A DNA stretch of 10,934 nucleotides from Rhodospirillales bacterium Alpha_05 (GCA_001603335.1 LUYR01000415.1:1-10934); one strand, 5' to 3'; positions 1-7,390 are shown, counted from the first letter of the stretch. Numbers and translations are program-made. Notes: generated by a model from the sequence alone, not told the origin.

Positions 1-1010
1 CCCGCCGCGAGATCGCCCAAGGCTGGCTCGCCGAACTCGCGCCGCGCGCCGCCGAACTCGGCCTCACCCCGGCGCTCGTCGCCTACCGCAACGCCCACAC
101 CAACAACGGCGACCTGCCGGAGCGCTGCTGGATCGTCACCGGCGAGCCGCTCCCGGCCACCGCCGAGGCCCTCGATCCGGCCAAGTCCGTGCCCTTCGCC
201 GAGGTCTTCGCCAGCCATCCGATCCTGCTCGCGCCGACCCAGTTTTCCGCGACCGCGCCGCTCAAGATGATCGCGAAGTCGATCCCGATCCGCGCCGCGA
301 CCATGGGCGGCTTCAACCCCGGCATGATCCCCGCGCTGCGCATCGACTACACCGAGGTCAACCGCCGCGTCGCCTGGCTGAAGGACCGCCTCGACCGCGC
401 CGTCGGCGCCGACTTCACCTTCGCCACGCCTTCCGGCACGGACACCCTGCACCTCGACCTGCGCTTCCGCTCCGGCCACGCCTCCGGCGGCCTGCTGCAC
501 CAAACCGGCGCGGGCAACCTCCCCTCCGGCGAGGCCTACATCGTGCCCTTCGAGGGCGAGACCGAGCCGAGCCGTAGCGCCGGGATCATGCCGGTGCAGT
601 TCGGCGCCGAGGTGGTGCGCTACCGCATCGCCAACAACCGCGCCGTCGAAGTCCTGAGCGAAGGCCCGGCGTCGCGCGCCGAAGCCGAACACCTCGCCGC
701 CGAGCCCGCCTACGGCAACATCGCCGAGCTGGGCTTGGGCGTCCTCGCCGCCTTCGGCATCAAGCCGATCGGCAAGGTGCTGCTCGACGAAAAGCTCGGC
801 GCGCACATCGCCTTCGGCCGCAGCGAACACTTCGGCGGCCAGGTCGGCCCGCACGACTTCTCGAGCGCCGACGCCGTGATCCACATCGACCGGGTCTACG
901 TGCCCGAAACCCAGCCCGACGTCAGCGTCGCGCGGCTGGACCTCACCATGGACGACGCCACCACCCTGCCGCTGATGCGCGACGGCAAATACGTGGTGGA
1001 TTTCAACTAA
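1..1010 (+). CDS. M29-family metallo-aminopeptidase-like protein (5' end outside window)
   Basis: The reading frame is open from base 3 to the TAA at 1008-1010, giving 335 visible residues; the true start lies upstream. The C-terminal half carries the pattern of M29 peptidases (aminopeptidase T/AmpS type), which use two metal ions to remove N-terminal residues from peptides in the cytoplasm. Visible candidates for the five metal ligands are Glu in LPSGEAY (codon 531-533), Glu in NIAELG (726-728), His in AHIAFG (804-806), and the His and Asp of HID (882-890). Their order and rough spacing fit the family as I know it. The fold is shared with ring-cleaving NicX-type dioxygenases (2,5-dihydroxypyridine 5,6-dioxygenase), so the substrate is not certain. 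A GTG at 189 is in frame but cannot be the start, because conserved-looking sequence continues upstream. dcuC follows after 93 bp with no clear terminator, so they may share a transcript. Confidence 0.8.
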   Translation, partial: RREIAQGWLAELAPRAAELGLTPALVAYRNAHTNNGDLPERCWIVTGEPLPATAEALDPAKSVPFAEVFASHPILLAPTQFSATAPLKMIAKSIPIRAATMGGFNPGMIPALRIDYTEVNRRVAWLKDRLDRAVGADFTFATPSGTDTLHLDLRFRSGHASGGLLHQTGAGNLPSGEAYIVPFEGETEPSRSAGIMPVQFGAEVVRYRIANNRAVEVLSEGPASRAEAEHLAAEPAYGNIAELGLGVLAAFGIKPIGKVLLDEKLGAHIAFGRSEHFGGQVGPHDFSSADAVIHIDRVYVPETQPDVSVARLDLTMDDATTLPLMRDGKYVVDFN

Positions 1011-1040
1011 CGGGGACTCGCGCACATCCACCGACAACGA

Positions 1041-1058
1041 GCGCCGGAAAACCGGCGC
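1041..1058 (+). other. Short hairpin between the M29 gene and dcuC
   Basis: A perfect 7-bp stem (GCGCCGG at 1041-1047, CCGGCGC at 1052-1058) encloses an AAAA loop. No T-run follows, so it is not a convincing intrinsic terminator. It could be an mRNA-stabilising or processing hairpin, or a weak attenuator ahead of dcuC. Confidence 0.4.
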
Positions 1059-1088
1059 CGCATCCTGTGGTCGCAATACATCTAGTTT

Positions 1089-1095
1089 GGGGGGA
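1089..1095 (+). promoter_or_regulatory. Ribosome binding site that fixes the TTG start of dcuC
   Basis: GGGGGGA lies 8 nt before the TTG at 1104. It is the only good Shine-Dalgarno-like run near the N-terminus and supports the rare start codon. Confidence 0.6.
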
Positions 1096-1103
1096 CCGAC
1101 ATT

Positions 1104-2477
1104 TTGGGAATCGTTATTTCACTGCTCGTCACCTTCTGGGCGGGCTATTTGATCGTCAAGAAGTACAAGCCGCAGCCGGTGCTGATCATCGCCGGTCTGG
1201 TGCTGATGTTCGCCGCCGCCTACCTCGGCCTCGGCACCATCCTGCCGGAAAAGGACAGCACCGGGCTGGCGCTGTTCGACGCCTTCGAATTCATGAAAAA
1301 GACCCTGAGCTCGAACCTCGCCGGGCTCGGCCTCAACATCATGGCGGTCGGCGGCTTCGCCCGCTACATGGACCACATCGGCGCGAGCCGGGCGCTGGTG
1401 AAGCTCACCGTGCGGCCGCTGCTGGCGCTGCAAGCGCCCTATCTCGTGATGTCGGCCACCTGGGTGCTGGGGATGTTCCTCGGGCTCGCGATCAATAGCG
1501 CCTCGGGCCTCGCGATGCTGCTGATGGTGACGGTGTTCCCGATCCTGATCAGCCTCGGCGTCAGCCGCCTCTCGGCGGTCGCCGCGATCGCCACCACGCT
1601 TTGCCTCGACTGGAGCCCGAGCGACACCGGCACCCTGCTCGCCGCCACCACCGCCGGCATCGAGCCGGTGGTCTACTGGGTGAAATATCAGATCCCGATC
1701 GCCGCCGCGGTGATTCCGGTGGTCGCCATCCTCCACTACTTCACCCAGAAGATCATGGACAAGAAGGCTGGCCACGTCGTCGCGCCGGGCGAGATCGTCG
1801 CCTCGACCGACAAGGACCTGGTGCCCGAGAAGCCGGTGCCGATGTACTACGCGATCCTGCCGGTGCTGCCGCTCGGCCTGATCCTGGCGTTCAGCCACCT
1901 GTGGATCTCGTGGATCAAGATGGACATCATCAAGGCGATGTTCATCGGCCTCGCGATCGGCATGATCGTCGACTTCGTCCGCACCCGCGACGGCCGCAAG
2001 GTGCTCTCCGACATCCAGGTGTTCTTCGAAGGCCTCGGCATGCAGTTGGCCAACGTCGTCACCCTCATCGTCGCGGGCCAGACCTTCGCCAAGGGCCTGG
2101 TGGCGATCGGCACCATCGACACGATCATCAACTCGGCACAGACCTCGGGCTTCGGCGCGATCGGGATGATCCTGGTGATGATCGCGATCATCGCGGTGTC
2201 GTCGGTGCTGATGGGCTCGGGCAACGCACCGTTCTTCGCCTTCGCCGCGCTCACCCCGACGGTGGCGGCCAAGATGTCGGTCGCGCCGGTGGTGATGCTG
2301 CTGCCGATGCACTTCGCCGCGTCGGCGGCGCGCGCGATGTCGCCGATCACCGCGGTGATCGTCGTCGCATCGGGAATGGGCGGGGTCTCGCCGTTCGACG
2401 TGGTGAAGCGCACCGCGATACCGATGATCGGCGCGCTGATCACCCTGGTGGTGGCGAACTTCGTGCTGTTCTACTAA
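1104..2477 (+). CDS. dcuC: DcuC-family C4-dicarboxylate transporter
   Basis: The 457-residue product is a very hydrophobic inner-membrane carrier. Its length matches E. coli DcuC (about 461 aa), and so do recognisable blocks: the N-terminal membrane segment followed by a basic turn (VKKYKP), GFARYMDHIGAS near residues 84-95, the GSGNAPFFAF block near 372-381, and SPFDVVKRT near the end. DcuC proteins exchange or export C4-dicarboxylates such as succinate and fumarate, mainly during anaerobic growth or fermentation. Start choice: TTG at 1104 is preceded by GGGGGGA at 1089-1095 with 8-nt spacing. The next in-frame ATG (about residue 40) would delete the first membrane segment. The gene ends in TAA and is followed after 8 nt by a strong terminator. 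Family assignment is firm; the exact substrate and transport direction are not visible from sequence. Confidence 0.88.
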   Translation: MGIVISLLVTFWAGYLIVKKYKPQPVLIIAGLVLMFAAAYLGLGTILPEKDSTGLALFDAFEFMKKTLSSNLAGLGLNIMAVGGFARYMDHIGASRALVKLTVRPLLALQAPYLVMSATWVLGMFLGLAINSASGLAMLLMVTVFPILISLGVSRLSAVAAIATTLCLDWSPSDTGTLLAATTAGIEPVVYWVKYQIPIAAAVIPVVAILHYFTQKIMDKKAGHVVAPGEIVASTDKDLVPEKPVPMYYAILPVLPLGLILAFSHLWISWIKMDIIKAMFIGLAIGMIVDFVRTRDGRKVLSDIQVFFEGLGMQLANVVTLIVAGQTFAKGLVAIGTIDTIINSAQTSGFGAIGMILVMIAIIAVSSVLMGSGNAPFFAFAALTPTVAAKMSVAPVVMLLPMHFAASAARAMSPITAVIVVASGMGGVSPFDVVKRTAIPMIGALITLVVANFVLFY

Positions 2478-2485
2478 ACGTCGAT

Positions 2486-2518
2486 CGCGCGGGCCGAACC
2501 TCCGGCCCGCGCGTTTTT
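2486..2518 (+). terminator. Rho-independent terminator after dcuC
   Basis: A perfect 11-bp GC-rich stem (CGCGCGGGCCG at 2486-2496 with CGGCCCGCGCG at 2503-2513), loop AACCTC, is followed directly by five T. It starts 8 nt after the dcuC stop and separates that transcript from the dehydrogenase gene. Confidence 0.9.
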
Positions 2519-2585
2519 CTCGCGCGCTCAACGCCTTCGGTGTAGCTTCGCGGTGTCCCGGCGATCACCGAAAGGCACTTCGACC

Positions 2586-3563
2586 ATGAGCCGCATCGCG
2601 GTCTGCGCGCCCCACTTCTCCCGCATTCCCCAACTCCGCGCCGAGCTCCTCGCGCGCCACCCCGACGCCGACTTCAACGACGCGATGGAGGACCTCCAGG
2701 GTGACGCGCTGATCGCGTTCTTGAAAGGCCACGAGCGCGCCGTCTCCGGCACCGAACGGATCGACGACGCGGTGCTGGCGGCGGTGCCCGAGCTCAAGCT
2801 GATCGCCAAGATCGGCGTCGGCCTCGACGCCATCGACCTCGACGCGATGGTGCGGCGCGGCGTGCTGCTCGGCTGGACGCCCGGCGTCAACAAGCGCTCG
2901 GTCGCCGAGCTCACCCTCTCCTACATCCTCACCGCGCTCCGCAAGGTCTCGACCGTCAACACCGAGATGCGCGCCGGGATCTGGCGGCGGCAGGTCGGCA
3001 ACACCCTTTCGGGCAAGACCGTCGGCATCGTCGGCTGCGGCCACATCGGCAAGGAACTGGTGCCGTTCCTCAAGCCCTTCGGCTGCCGCCTGCTGGTCCA
3101 CGACATCCGCAGCTATCCTGAGTTCTACGCCGAACACGGCATCGAGCCGGTCGACCTCGACACATTGCTGGGGCAAGCCGACGTCGTCACCCTCCACCTC
3201 CCCTTCACTCCCGCCTCGAAGCACCTGATCGGCGCACGCGAATTCGCCCTGATGAAGCGGAGCGCGGTACTGGTCAACCTCGCCCGCGGCGGCATCGTCG
3301 ATGAAGCCGCACTCAAAACCGCGCTCCAGGACGGCACCATCGCCGCCGCCGCCTTCGACGTCTTCGCCCACGAACCCTGGCCCGACCGCGACCTCATCGC
3401 CCTGCCCAACTTCTGGTCCAGCACCCACATCGGCGCCTCGACCCACGAAGCCATCACCGACATGGCCCGCGCCGTGATCGACAACCTGGATTTTTCCAAG
3501 GGCCGAATCCCCCACCCCTCCTGGATCCCCGACTGGGAACCGAAGACGGCGAAGGTCATATAA
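2586..3563 (+). CDS. D-isomer-specific 2-hydroxyacid dehydrogenase, NAD-binding
   Basis: The 325-residue product has the two-domain layout of the D-2-hydroxyacid dehydrogenase family (phosphoglycerate dehydrogenase, hydroxypyruvate/glyoxylate reductase and relatives), soluble enzymes that interconvert 2-hydroxy and 2-keto acids with NAD(P). The Rossmann glycine motif GCGHIG is at residues 150-155, with Asp173 at the end of the next strand, which favours NAD. The catalytic set is present: Arg234 in NLARGG, Glu263 in AHEP and His281 in STHIGAS. It lacks the extra C-terminal ACT domain of long SerA enzymes. I chose ATG 2586 because AAAGG at 2571-2575 sits about 10 nt upstream. An in-frame GTG at 2553 would add 11 unlikely residues and has no good ribosome site. 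The gene lies after a strong terminator, so it probably has its own promoter. Its end is 13 bp from the tRNA fragment. The substrate cannot be told from sequence. Confidence 0.88.
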   Translation: MSRIAVCAPHFSRIPQLRAELLARHPDADFNDAMEDLQGDALIAFLKGHERAVSGTERIDDAVLAAVPELKLIAKIGVGLDAIDLDAMVRRGVLLGWTPGVNKRSVAELTLSYILTALRKVSTVNTEMRAGIWRRQVGNTLSGKTVGIVGCGHIGKELVPFLKPFGCRLLVHDIRSYPEFYAEHGIEPVDLDTLLGQADVVTLHLPFTPASKHLIGAREFALMKRSAVLVNLARGGIVDEAALKTALQDGTIAAAAFDVFAHEPWPDRDLIALPNFWSSTHIGASTHEAITDMARAVIDNLDFSKGRIPHPSWIPDWEPKTAKVI

Positions 3564-3576
3564 AAACGGGAAAACT

Positions 3577-3620
3577 TGGAGCGGGTGAGGGGAATCGAAC
3601 CCCCGTCGTAAGCTTGGGAA
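3577..3620 (-). other. tRNA-Gly(CCC) 3' fragment: att site of an integrated element
   Basis: Read on the minus strand, this stretch is the last 44 nt of a tRNA. It has an anticodon loop TTCCCAA (anticodon CCC), the 3' anticodon strand GCTTA, variable bases CGAC, a T-stem GGGGG/CCCCT around TTCGATT, the 3' acceptor strand CACCCGC, discriminator T and an encoded CCA (3577-3579). The acceptor and T-arm resemble proteobacterial tRNA-Gly(CCC). Upstream of the anticodon loop the match stops: no partner strand TAAGC, D-arm or 5' acceptor GCGGGTG is present. A tRNA 3' half beside an integrase gene is the classic trace left when an element inserts in a tRNA gene. Orientation puts the host on the left and the element on the right. 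The intact tRNA should mark the far end, which is not in this window. Confidence 0.85.
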
Positions 3621-3640
3621 AGGGCGACATGGCACTTTTC

Positions 3641-3674
3641 GAACAATCGCGAACAGCAGTGAACGATTGTTTTT
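3641..3674. repeat. Phased GAAC repeats and inverted repeat between att site and integrase
   Basis: GAAC occurs at 3641, 3651 and 3661, exactly 10 bp apart, so all copies face one side of the helix. The block also holds a perfect 8-bp inverted repeat, AACAATCG (3642-3649) and CGATTGTT (3664-3671), with a 14-nt loop and a run of five T (3670-3674). Possible roles are integrase arm-type or excisionase binding sites, or a weak terminator read toward the integrase. Confidence 0.4.
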
Positions 3675-3768
3675 CAATGACTTAGTGCGACAGCATGTGT
3701 TATCGTTCTCCCTCGTTCAGCAGCAGTTTTTCCGTAAAATTTCCGCAGAGATCAGGCTCACAAACACC

Positions 3769-5055
3769 ATGGCCCGCACGCTTCGCAACCCCAAAATCGA
3801 CAGCCGTAGCGCAAGACTGAAGCTTCCGGTGCAAGCCGAACCGCATTGGATGAAGATCACCAAGGGGTGCTATCTGGGATACCGCCGCAATCAGGAAGGC
3901 GGGAGTTGGGTCGCCCGCTTCCGCAGCGACACTGGACAGCAAAAGCAAACCAGATTAGGCCCCTCCGACGACGCCATGGATGCCGACGGCATCACCGCCC
4001 TGACTTTCGAGCAGGCTCAAGCCAAGGCAAGAGACTGGTTCCAGGTCATCGCCAACGGTGGCATTCGTACCGCCCGTGGCGCATACACCGTCGCCGATTG
4101 CATGGAAGACTACCTGACCTGGGTGCAGTCCCATCGGAAATCCTTTAAGCATCTCCGCACCTACGCAGATGCCTATATCATCTCTAGACTGGGAAAAATC
4201 GACTGCGAAAAACTAACGCCCCAGAGGCTCCAGGCTTGGCACCAAGCGATCGCCGACGAGCCCCCTCGTCTCCGTCGGAGCAAGAAGGATACGGAAATCA
4301 AATACCGAGAAGAGGACCCGAACCCTCTGGAGGCACAACGCAAGCGCCAACTGCGCGCCAACCGCCACCTCGTGACCTTGCGGGCTGCGCTCAATCGGGC
4401 ATGGCGCGATGGGAAGATCTCCGGCAACAACGCATGGGCACGCCTTCAGCTCTTCTCTGGCACCGAAAAACCACGGTCCCGCTTTCTCAACCGCGACGAG
4501 GCGAAGCGCCTGATCAACACGTGCCAGCCCGACCTAAGAAAATTGGTCCAACTTGCCCTACTGACCGGCGCCCGCTATGGCGAACTCTGTGCCTTCGAGG
4601 TACGCGACTTCAATCTCGATTCAGGCTCATTACACGTAGTCCGCAGCAAGAGCGGCAAACCCCGACACATCTTCCTGACGGACGAAGGCATTGCCTTCTG
4701 CAAGACGCTGACGTTCGGCCAGCGCCCTGAAGCCCCCCTCCTCCGCCGTTCGGATGGCTCCCGTTGGGCTCGCGACCTTCATTTCCGTGGCTTCAAGGAC
4801 GCCGTAAAACGGGCAGGCTTGGACAACGACTTCACCTTCCACGAACTGCGCCATACCTGGGCCAGCCTGACCATCATGGCTGGTGCCCCCTTGATGGCCG
4901 TTGCGGAAAACCTCGGGCACCGCGACACCCGAATGGTAGAGCGCCACTACGGACACCTAGCGGAAAGCTACGTCGCCGACGTCATCCGCAAATCCGCCCC
5001 CACATTCGATATCACCGACACCGGCAATGTGGTCGCAGCGTCTGCCCCCGCATAA
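3769..5055 (+). CDS. Tyrosine recombinase / phage-type integrase
   Basis: The 428-residue product is a site-specific tyrosine recombinase that would integrate and excise the element at the adjacent tRNA-Gly att site. An N-terminal arm-binding/DUF4102-like part (about 25-100) is followed by a SAM-like core-binding domain (about 105-225) and the catalytic domain (about 235-405). The core-binding domain contains a charged insertion near 165-195. The catalytic residues are all present: Arg269 (TGARYGE), Lys294 (SKSGK), His358 and Arg361 (HELRH), His384 (LGHRD) and the nucleophile Tyr394 (ERHYGH). I chose ATG 3769, which begins a basic N-terminus. The frame extends back to a TTG at 3667, but that leader has no family character and overlaps the phased repeats. 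The ribosome site is weak. A TAAAAT -10-like hexamer lies at 3735-3740 without a good -35. No frameshift or stop is seen, so the enzyme may be active. Confidence 0.9.
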   Translation: MARTLRNPKIDSRSARLKLPVQAEPHWMKITKGCYLGYRRNQEGGSWVARFRSDTGQQKQTRLGPSDDAMDADGITALTFEQAQAKARDWFQVIANGGIRTARGAYTVADCMEDYLTWVQSHRKSFKHLRTYADAYIISRLGKIDCEKLTPQRLQAWHQAIADEPPRLRRSKKDTEIKYREEDPNPLEAQRKRQLRANRHLVTLRAALNRAWRDGKISGNNAWARLQLFSGTEKPRSRFLNRDEAKRLINTCQPDLRKLVQLALLTGARYGELCAFEVRDFNLDSGSLHVVRSKSGKPRHIFLTDEGIAFCKTLTFGQRPEAPLLRRSDGSRWARDLHFRGFKDAVKRAGLDNDFTFHELRHTWASLTIMAGAPLMAVAENLGHRDTRMVERHYGHLAESYVADVIRKSAPTFDITDTGNVVAASAPA

Positions 5056-5199
5056 TTCGAGGATGCCCACTTACGGTCAACGGCGGGGCGTGTTTCAGAG
5101 ATACACGCGCGACGTCGTCCAAAAGCCGGTCTTCGCAACGGACACCGCGCAACCTTCGCGATCGGCCACCGCGCCCGGTCGGCTTTAGTTCCAATTTTT

Positions 5200-5221
5200 A
5201 TGAAACATTATATCATTTCAT
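5200..5221. promoter_or_regulatory. Candidate operator 1 (Zur/Fur-superfamily-like palindrome)
   Basis: A 22-bp imperfect palindrome has perfect outer arms ATGAAA (5200-5205) and TTTCAT (5216-5221). It contains ACATTATATCAT (5205-5216), nearly repeated at 5332-5343. Compared with the Zur-type box I recall (GATATGTTATAACATATC), positions 5202-5219 match at 13 of 18. The regulator's identity is inferred. Confidence 0.4.
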
Positions 5222-5328
5222 TGTGATTCACCCCGTATTGGGGTATGCGGAACGGGCCTGAACGCCCGATTATGCTGCTTCTTCCTTCCTGAAGGAGCGC
5301 CCCGATAAGGAATTCGGGCCGGAATAAG

Positions 5329-5346
5329 GATACATTATAACATACT
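5329..5346. promoter_or_regulatory. Candidate operator 2 (Zur-like), overlapping a possible -10
   Basis: GATACATTATAACATACT matches the recalled Zur-type box GATATGTTATAACATATC at 14 of 18 positions, and all four mismatches are transitions. TATAAC at 5336-5341 could serve as a -10 box, with TTCGGG (5313-5318) as a poor -35 at 17-bp spacing. Binding here would block the promoter. It sits 50 bp before the receptor start codon. Confidence 0.42.
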
Positions 5347-5395
5347 TCATCCATGCCGGGGGAATATGGGCCGGGTGAAGGCACAGGGGACCATT

Positions 5396-7384
5396 ATGAC
5401 TGCCAAACCCAACACCCGCGCCATGCTCCGGCGTGCGGCGAGCCTCTCCGTCGCGCTCGTCGCGCTGCCGGTGGCGATCGTCCACGCGGAAGACGTCAAG
5501 CTCGACCCGATCGTCGTCACCGCGACCAAAACCGCCACCAAGCTCAGCGAGGTGCCCGCCTCCGTCACGGTGATCACCGCCGAGGAGATCGAGGCTCAGG
5601 GCTCGGCCAACCTCGGCCAGATCCTCGCGCGCACGCCGGGCATCACCCTGGTCTCTTCCGGTGGCATCGGCGCCTACAGCAACGTGCGCATGCGCGGCAT
5701 GCCCGCCGCCCACTCCCTGGTAATGATCGACGGCGTGCGGATGAACGATCCGGCGGATTCGATGAACCGGGGCTTCATCTTCGACAGCGTCATCCCCCAC
5801 AACATCGAGCGCATCGAGATCGTGCGCGGCCCGCTGGCGTCGCTTTACGGTTCGGCGGCCTCCGGCGGCGTCATCAACATCATCACCAAGAAGGGCGCGA
5901 GCGACGGCTTTCACGGCGGCATCAAGGGCGAATACGGCTCCTACGCCACCCGGCGACTGGACGGCAACCTCAGCTACGGCGGCAAGCTCGACAACGACAT
6001 GCCGTTCACCCTCTCCTACGCCCACAGCGAATACATCGCCAACGGCCCCAATATCTCCGACGAGGATCGCGCTTTCCACCCCGCGGCGAAGCGCCCGAAC
6101 GAGGACGATCGCCGCTCGATCTACAACCACAGCCTGGATTTCCGCCTCTCGCCGACCGACGACATCGACGGCCGGGTGTTCCTGTCGTTCAACGACCTAA
6201 GCGCCGACGTGGACGGCACCGCGGCGGACGCCGAGCGCAACAAGGACAAGCGCACCACCAACTTCGGCACCACCTGGGACACGCGACTGCTCGACGGACG
6301 CCTTGAGAACAAGGACTCGGTCCTCGGCATGACCACCGCCAACGAGCTGTACTACTACAGCCAGAACCCCCGTCAGGCCTATGCCTACCGTGGCGGGTTC
6401 CTACAGTTCGAGCACCTCTCGACCTACCATCTGACCGACGATCACGCGATCACCGGCGGCGTCTCCTACGACCGCTCGCGCGCCGAGCGCAACGTCAACA
6501 AGTTGCAAACCATCGACCAGACGATGAGCCACGGCACCGGCATGCTGCAGCTTCAGAGCACCTTCTTCGACGACCTCCATGTCGTCGCGGGCGTGTCCTA
6601 CGAATCCTATGGTGCGTTCGAGAACACCTTCACCTATCGCGGCGGCGTCTCCTACGACATCCGCGAAACCGGCACCACGCTGCGCGCCGGGGCGGGCACC
6701 GGCTACCTCGCGCCGACGGTGTTCCAGCTCACCAACTACGTCAACCCCACCACCCTGGAACCCGAGAAGACGACGATGTTCGAGGCGGGCTTCGACCAGA
6801 AGCTGCTCGGCGACCGCGTCAACCTCGGCGTCACCGCCTTCAAGAACAAGGCCAAGGATCAGATCGCCTACAGCGACCTCGCCTCGGTCTGCACCACCGC
6901 CTCCGACCACAAGTGCTACGTCAACATCGACGAAATGAACTCCAAGGGCGTCGAGGCCGAGCTCGGCATGCTGGTCTACGAAGGCGAGACCGACAGCCTC
7001 GACCTGCACGTCGGCTACACCTACACCCTCGCTCAGTTCAGCGATAAGACCTACTCCAACCACGCCTACGAGAACATCTCGCCCCACGTCGTCAACGTCA
7101 GCGCGATCTACGGCTTCGACAGCGGCAAGGGCAGCGTCCGCGCCGATGCCACCTTCAAGAGCCGTGGCTGGGAGAAGAGCCACTACGACGCCACCCGCAC
7201 CAGCTCCTACCCCGCCTACGACGGCGACGGCTGGTACCTCAACCTCGCCGCCCAGTACGAGATCATGGACAACGTGACTCTCTACGGCCGGGTCGAAAAC
7301 CTTTTCGATTCCGAGTACTACACCACCTCGGGCTACACCGAGGCACCGTTCGGCGTGTACGCGGGCATCGGCTACAAGTTCTGA
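5396..7384 (+). CDS. TonB-dependent outer-membrane receptor 1 (BtuB-like size)
   Basis: The 662-residue product is an outer-membrane gated porin that imports scarce ligands (metal chelates, corrinoids, haem or siderophores) with TonB-ExbBD energy. A signal peptide (basic start, hydrophobic core about 15-27) probably ends after VHA at residue 31. The TonB box DPIVVTATK (37-45) directly follows. The plug spans roughly 50-165 with typical motifs (LVMIDGVRMN, IERIEIVRGP, SLYGSAASGGVINIITKKG). The rest is a beta-barrel ending in an aromatic F, as outer-membrane proteins do. A barrel loop holds CTTASDHKC, two Cys that could form a disulfide or bind metal. I chose ATG 5396 because AGGGGA lies 5 nt upstream and it gives a clean signal peptide; an in-frame ATG at 5366 is an alternative. 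Two Zur-like palindromes lie upstream. The next gene is a close paralog. The ligand is unknown. Confidence 0.88.
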   Translation: MTAKPNTRAMLRRAASLSVALVALPVAIVHAEDVKLDPIVVTATKTATKLSEVPASVTVITAEEIEAQGSANLGQILARTPGITLVSSGGIGAYSNVRMRGMPAAHSLVMIDGVRMNDPADSMNRGFIFDSVIPHNIERIEIVRGPLASLYGSAASGGVINIITKKGASDGFHGGIKGEYGSYATRRLDGNLSYGGKLDNDMPFTLSYAHSEYIANGPNISDEDRAFHPAAKRPNEDDRRSIYNHSLDFRLSPTDDIDGRVFLSFNDLSADVDGTAADAERNKDKRTTNFGTTWDTRLLDGRLENKDSVLGMTTANELYYYSQNPRQAYAYRGGFLQFEHLSTYHLTDDHAITGGVSYDRSRAERNVNKLQTIDQTMSHGTGMLQLQSTFFDDLHVVAGVSYESYGAFENTFTYRGGVSYDIRETGTTLRAGAGTGYLAPTVFQLTNYVNPTTLEPEKTTMFEAGFDQKLLGDRVNLGVTAFKNKAKDQIAYSDLASVCTTASDHKCYVNIDEMNSKGVEAELGMLVYEGETDSLDLHVGYTYTLAQFSDKTYSNHAYENISPHVVNVSAIYGFDSGKGSVRADATFKSRGWEKSHYDATRTSSYPAYDGDGWYLNLAAQYEIMDNVTLYGRVENLFDSEYYTTSGYTEAPFGVYAGIGYKF

Positions 7385-7390
7385 CGATCC

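Larger units (their letters stand above)
3577..5055. mobile_element. Left end of a tRNA-Gly-integrated element (right end not found)
   Basis: The tRNA 3' fragment at 3577-3620 plus the complete tyrosine recombinase at 3769-5055 mark one end of an integrative element or genomic island. The integrase DNA is visibly less GC-rich in third codon positions than the flanking genes, a sign of transfer. I found no second copy of the 44-bp att sequence and no intact tRNA-Gly in the window. The end coordinate given is therefore only the end of the integrase gene. Either the element runs beyond 10934 with the receptor and CobN-like genes as cargo, or it is a decayed remnant. Confidence 0.6.
5056..5395. 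other. 340-nt non-coding stretch upstream of the first TonB receptor
   Basis: No credible gene is seen on either strand. From left to right: a hairpin GCGTGT/ACACGC (5088-5108) without T-run; an imperfect direct repeat (5131-5150 and 5154-5174, both ending CACCGCGC); an AT-rich palindrome (5200-5221); small hairpins CCCC/GGGG (5231-5243), CGGGC/GCCCG (5253-5268), TCCTTC/GAAGGA (5283-5296) and CCCGA/TCGGG (5301-5318); two ATAAGGA copies (5305-5311 and 5324-5330); a second AT-rich palindrome (5329-5346); and the ribosome site of the receptor gene. I could not find the conserved box of a cobalamin riboswitch. Confidence 0.5.

Noticed and set aside
1119..2531. Minus-strand open frame opposite dcuC
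   Set aside because: Its product is an Arg/His/Asp-rich string typical of an antisense shadow of a membrane protein gene; the plus strand gives a clear DcuC match.
3577..3670. A complete tRNA gene on the minus strand
   Set aside because: Only the 3' half is present. There is no 5' acceptor strand, D-arm or 5' anticodon strand.
2565..3677. Minus-strand open frame opposite the dehydrogenase
   Set aside because: It runs through the tRNA fragment and has low-complexity composition; the plus-strand enzyme has all its catalytic motifs.
3667..3768. N-terminal extension of the integrase from TTG 3667
   Set aside because: The extra 34 residues look unlike integrases, overlap the repeat block and lack a ribosome site; ATG 3769 is better.
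5056..5395. Cobalamin riboswitch upstream of the BtuB-like receptor
   Set aside because: I looked for the conserved B12 box and neighbouring conserved elements and found none; only small unrelated hairpins are present.
5353..6306. Overlapping plus-strand frame starting at ATG 5353
   Set aside because: It is an Arg-rich out-of-frame reading of the receptor gene with no domain character.
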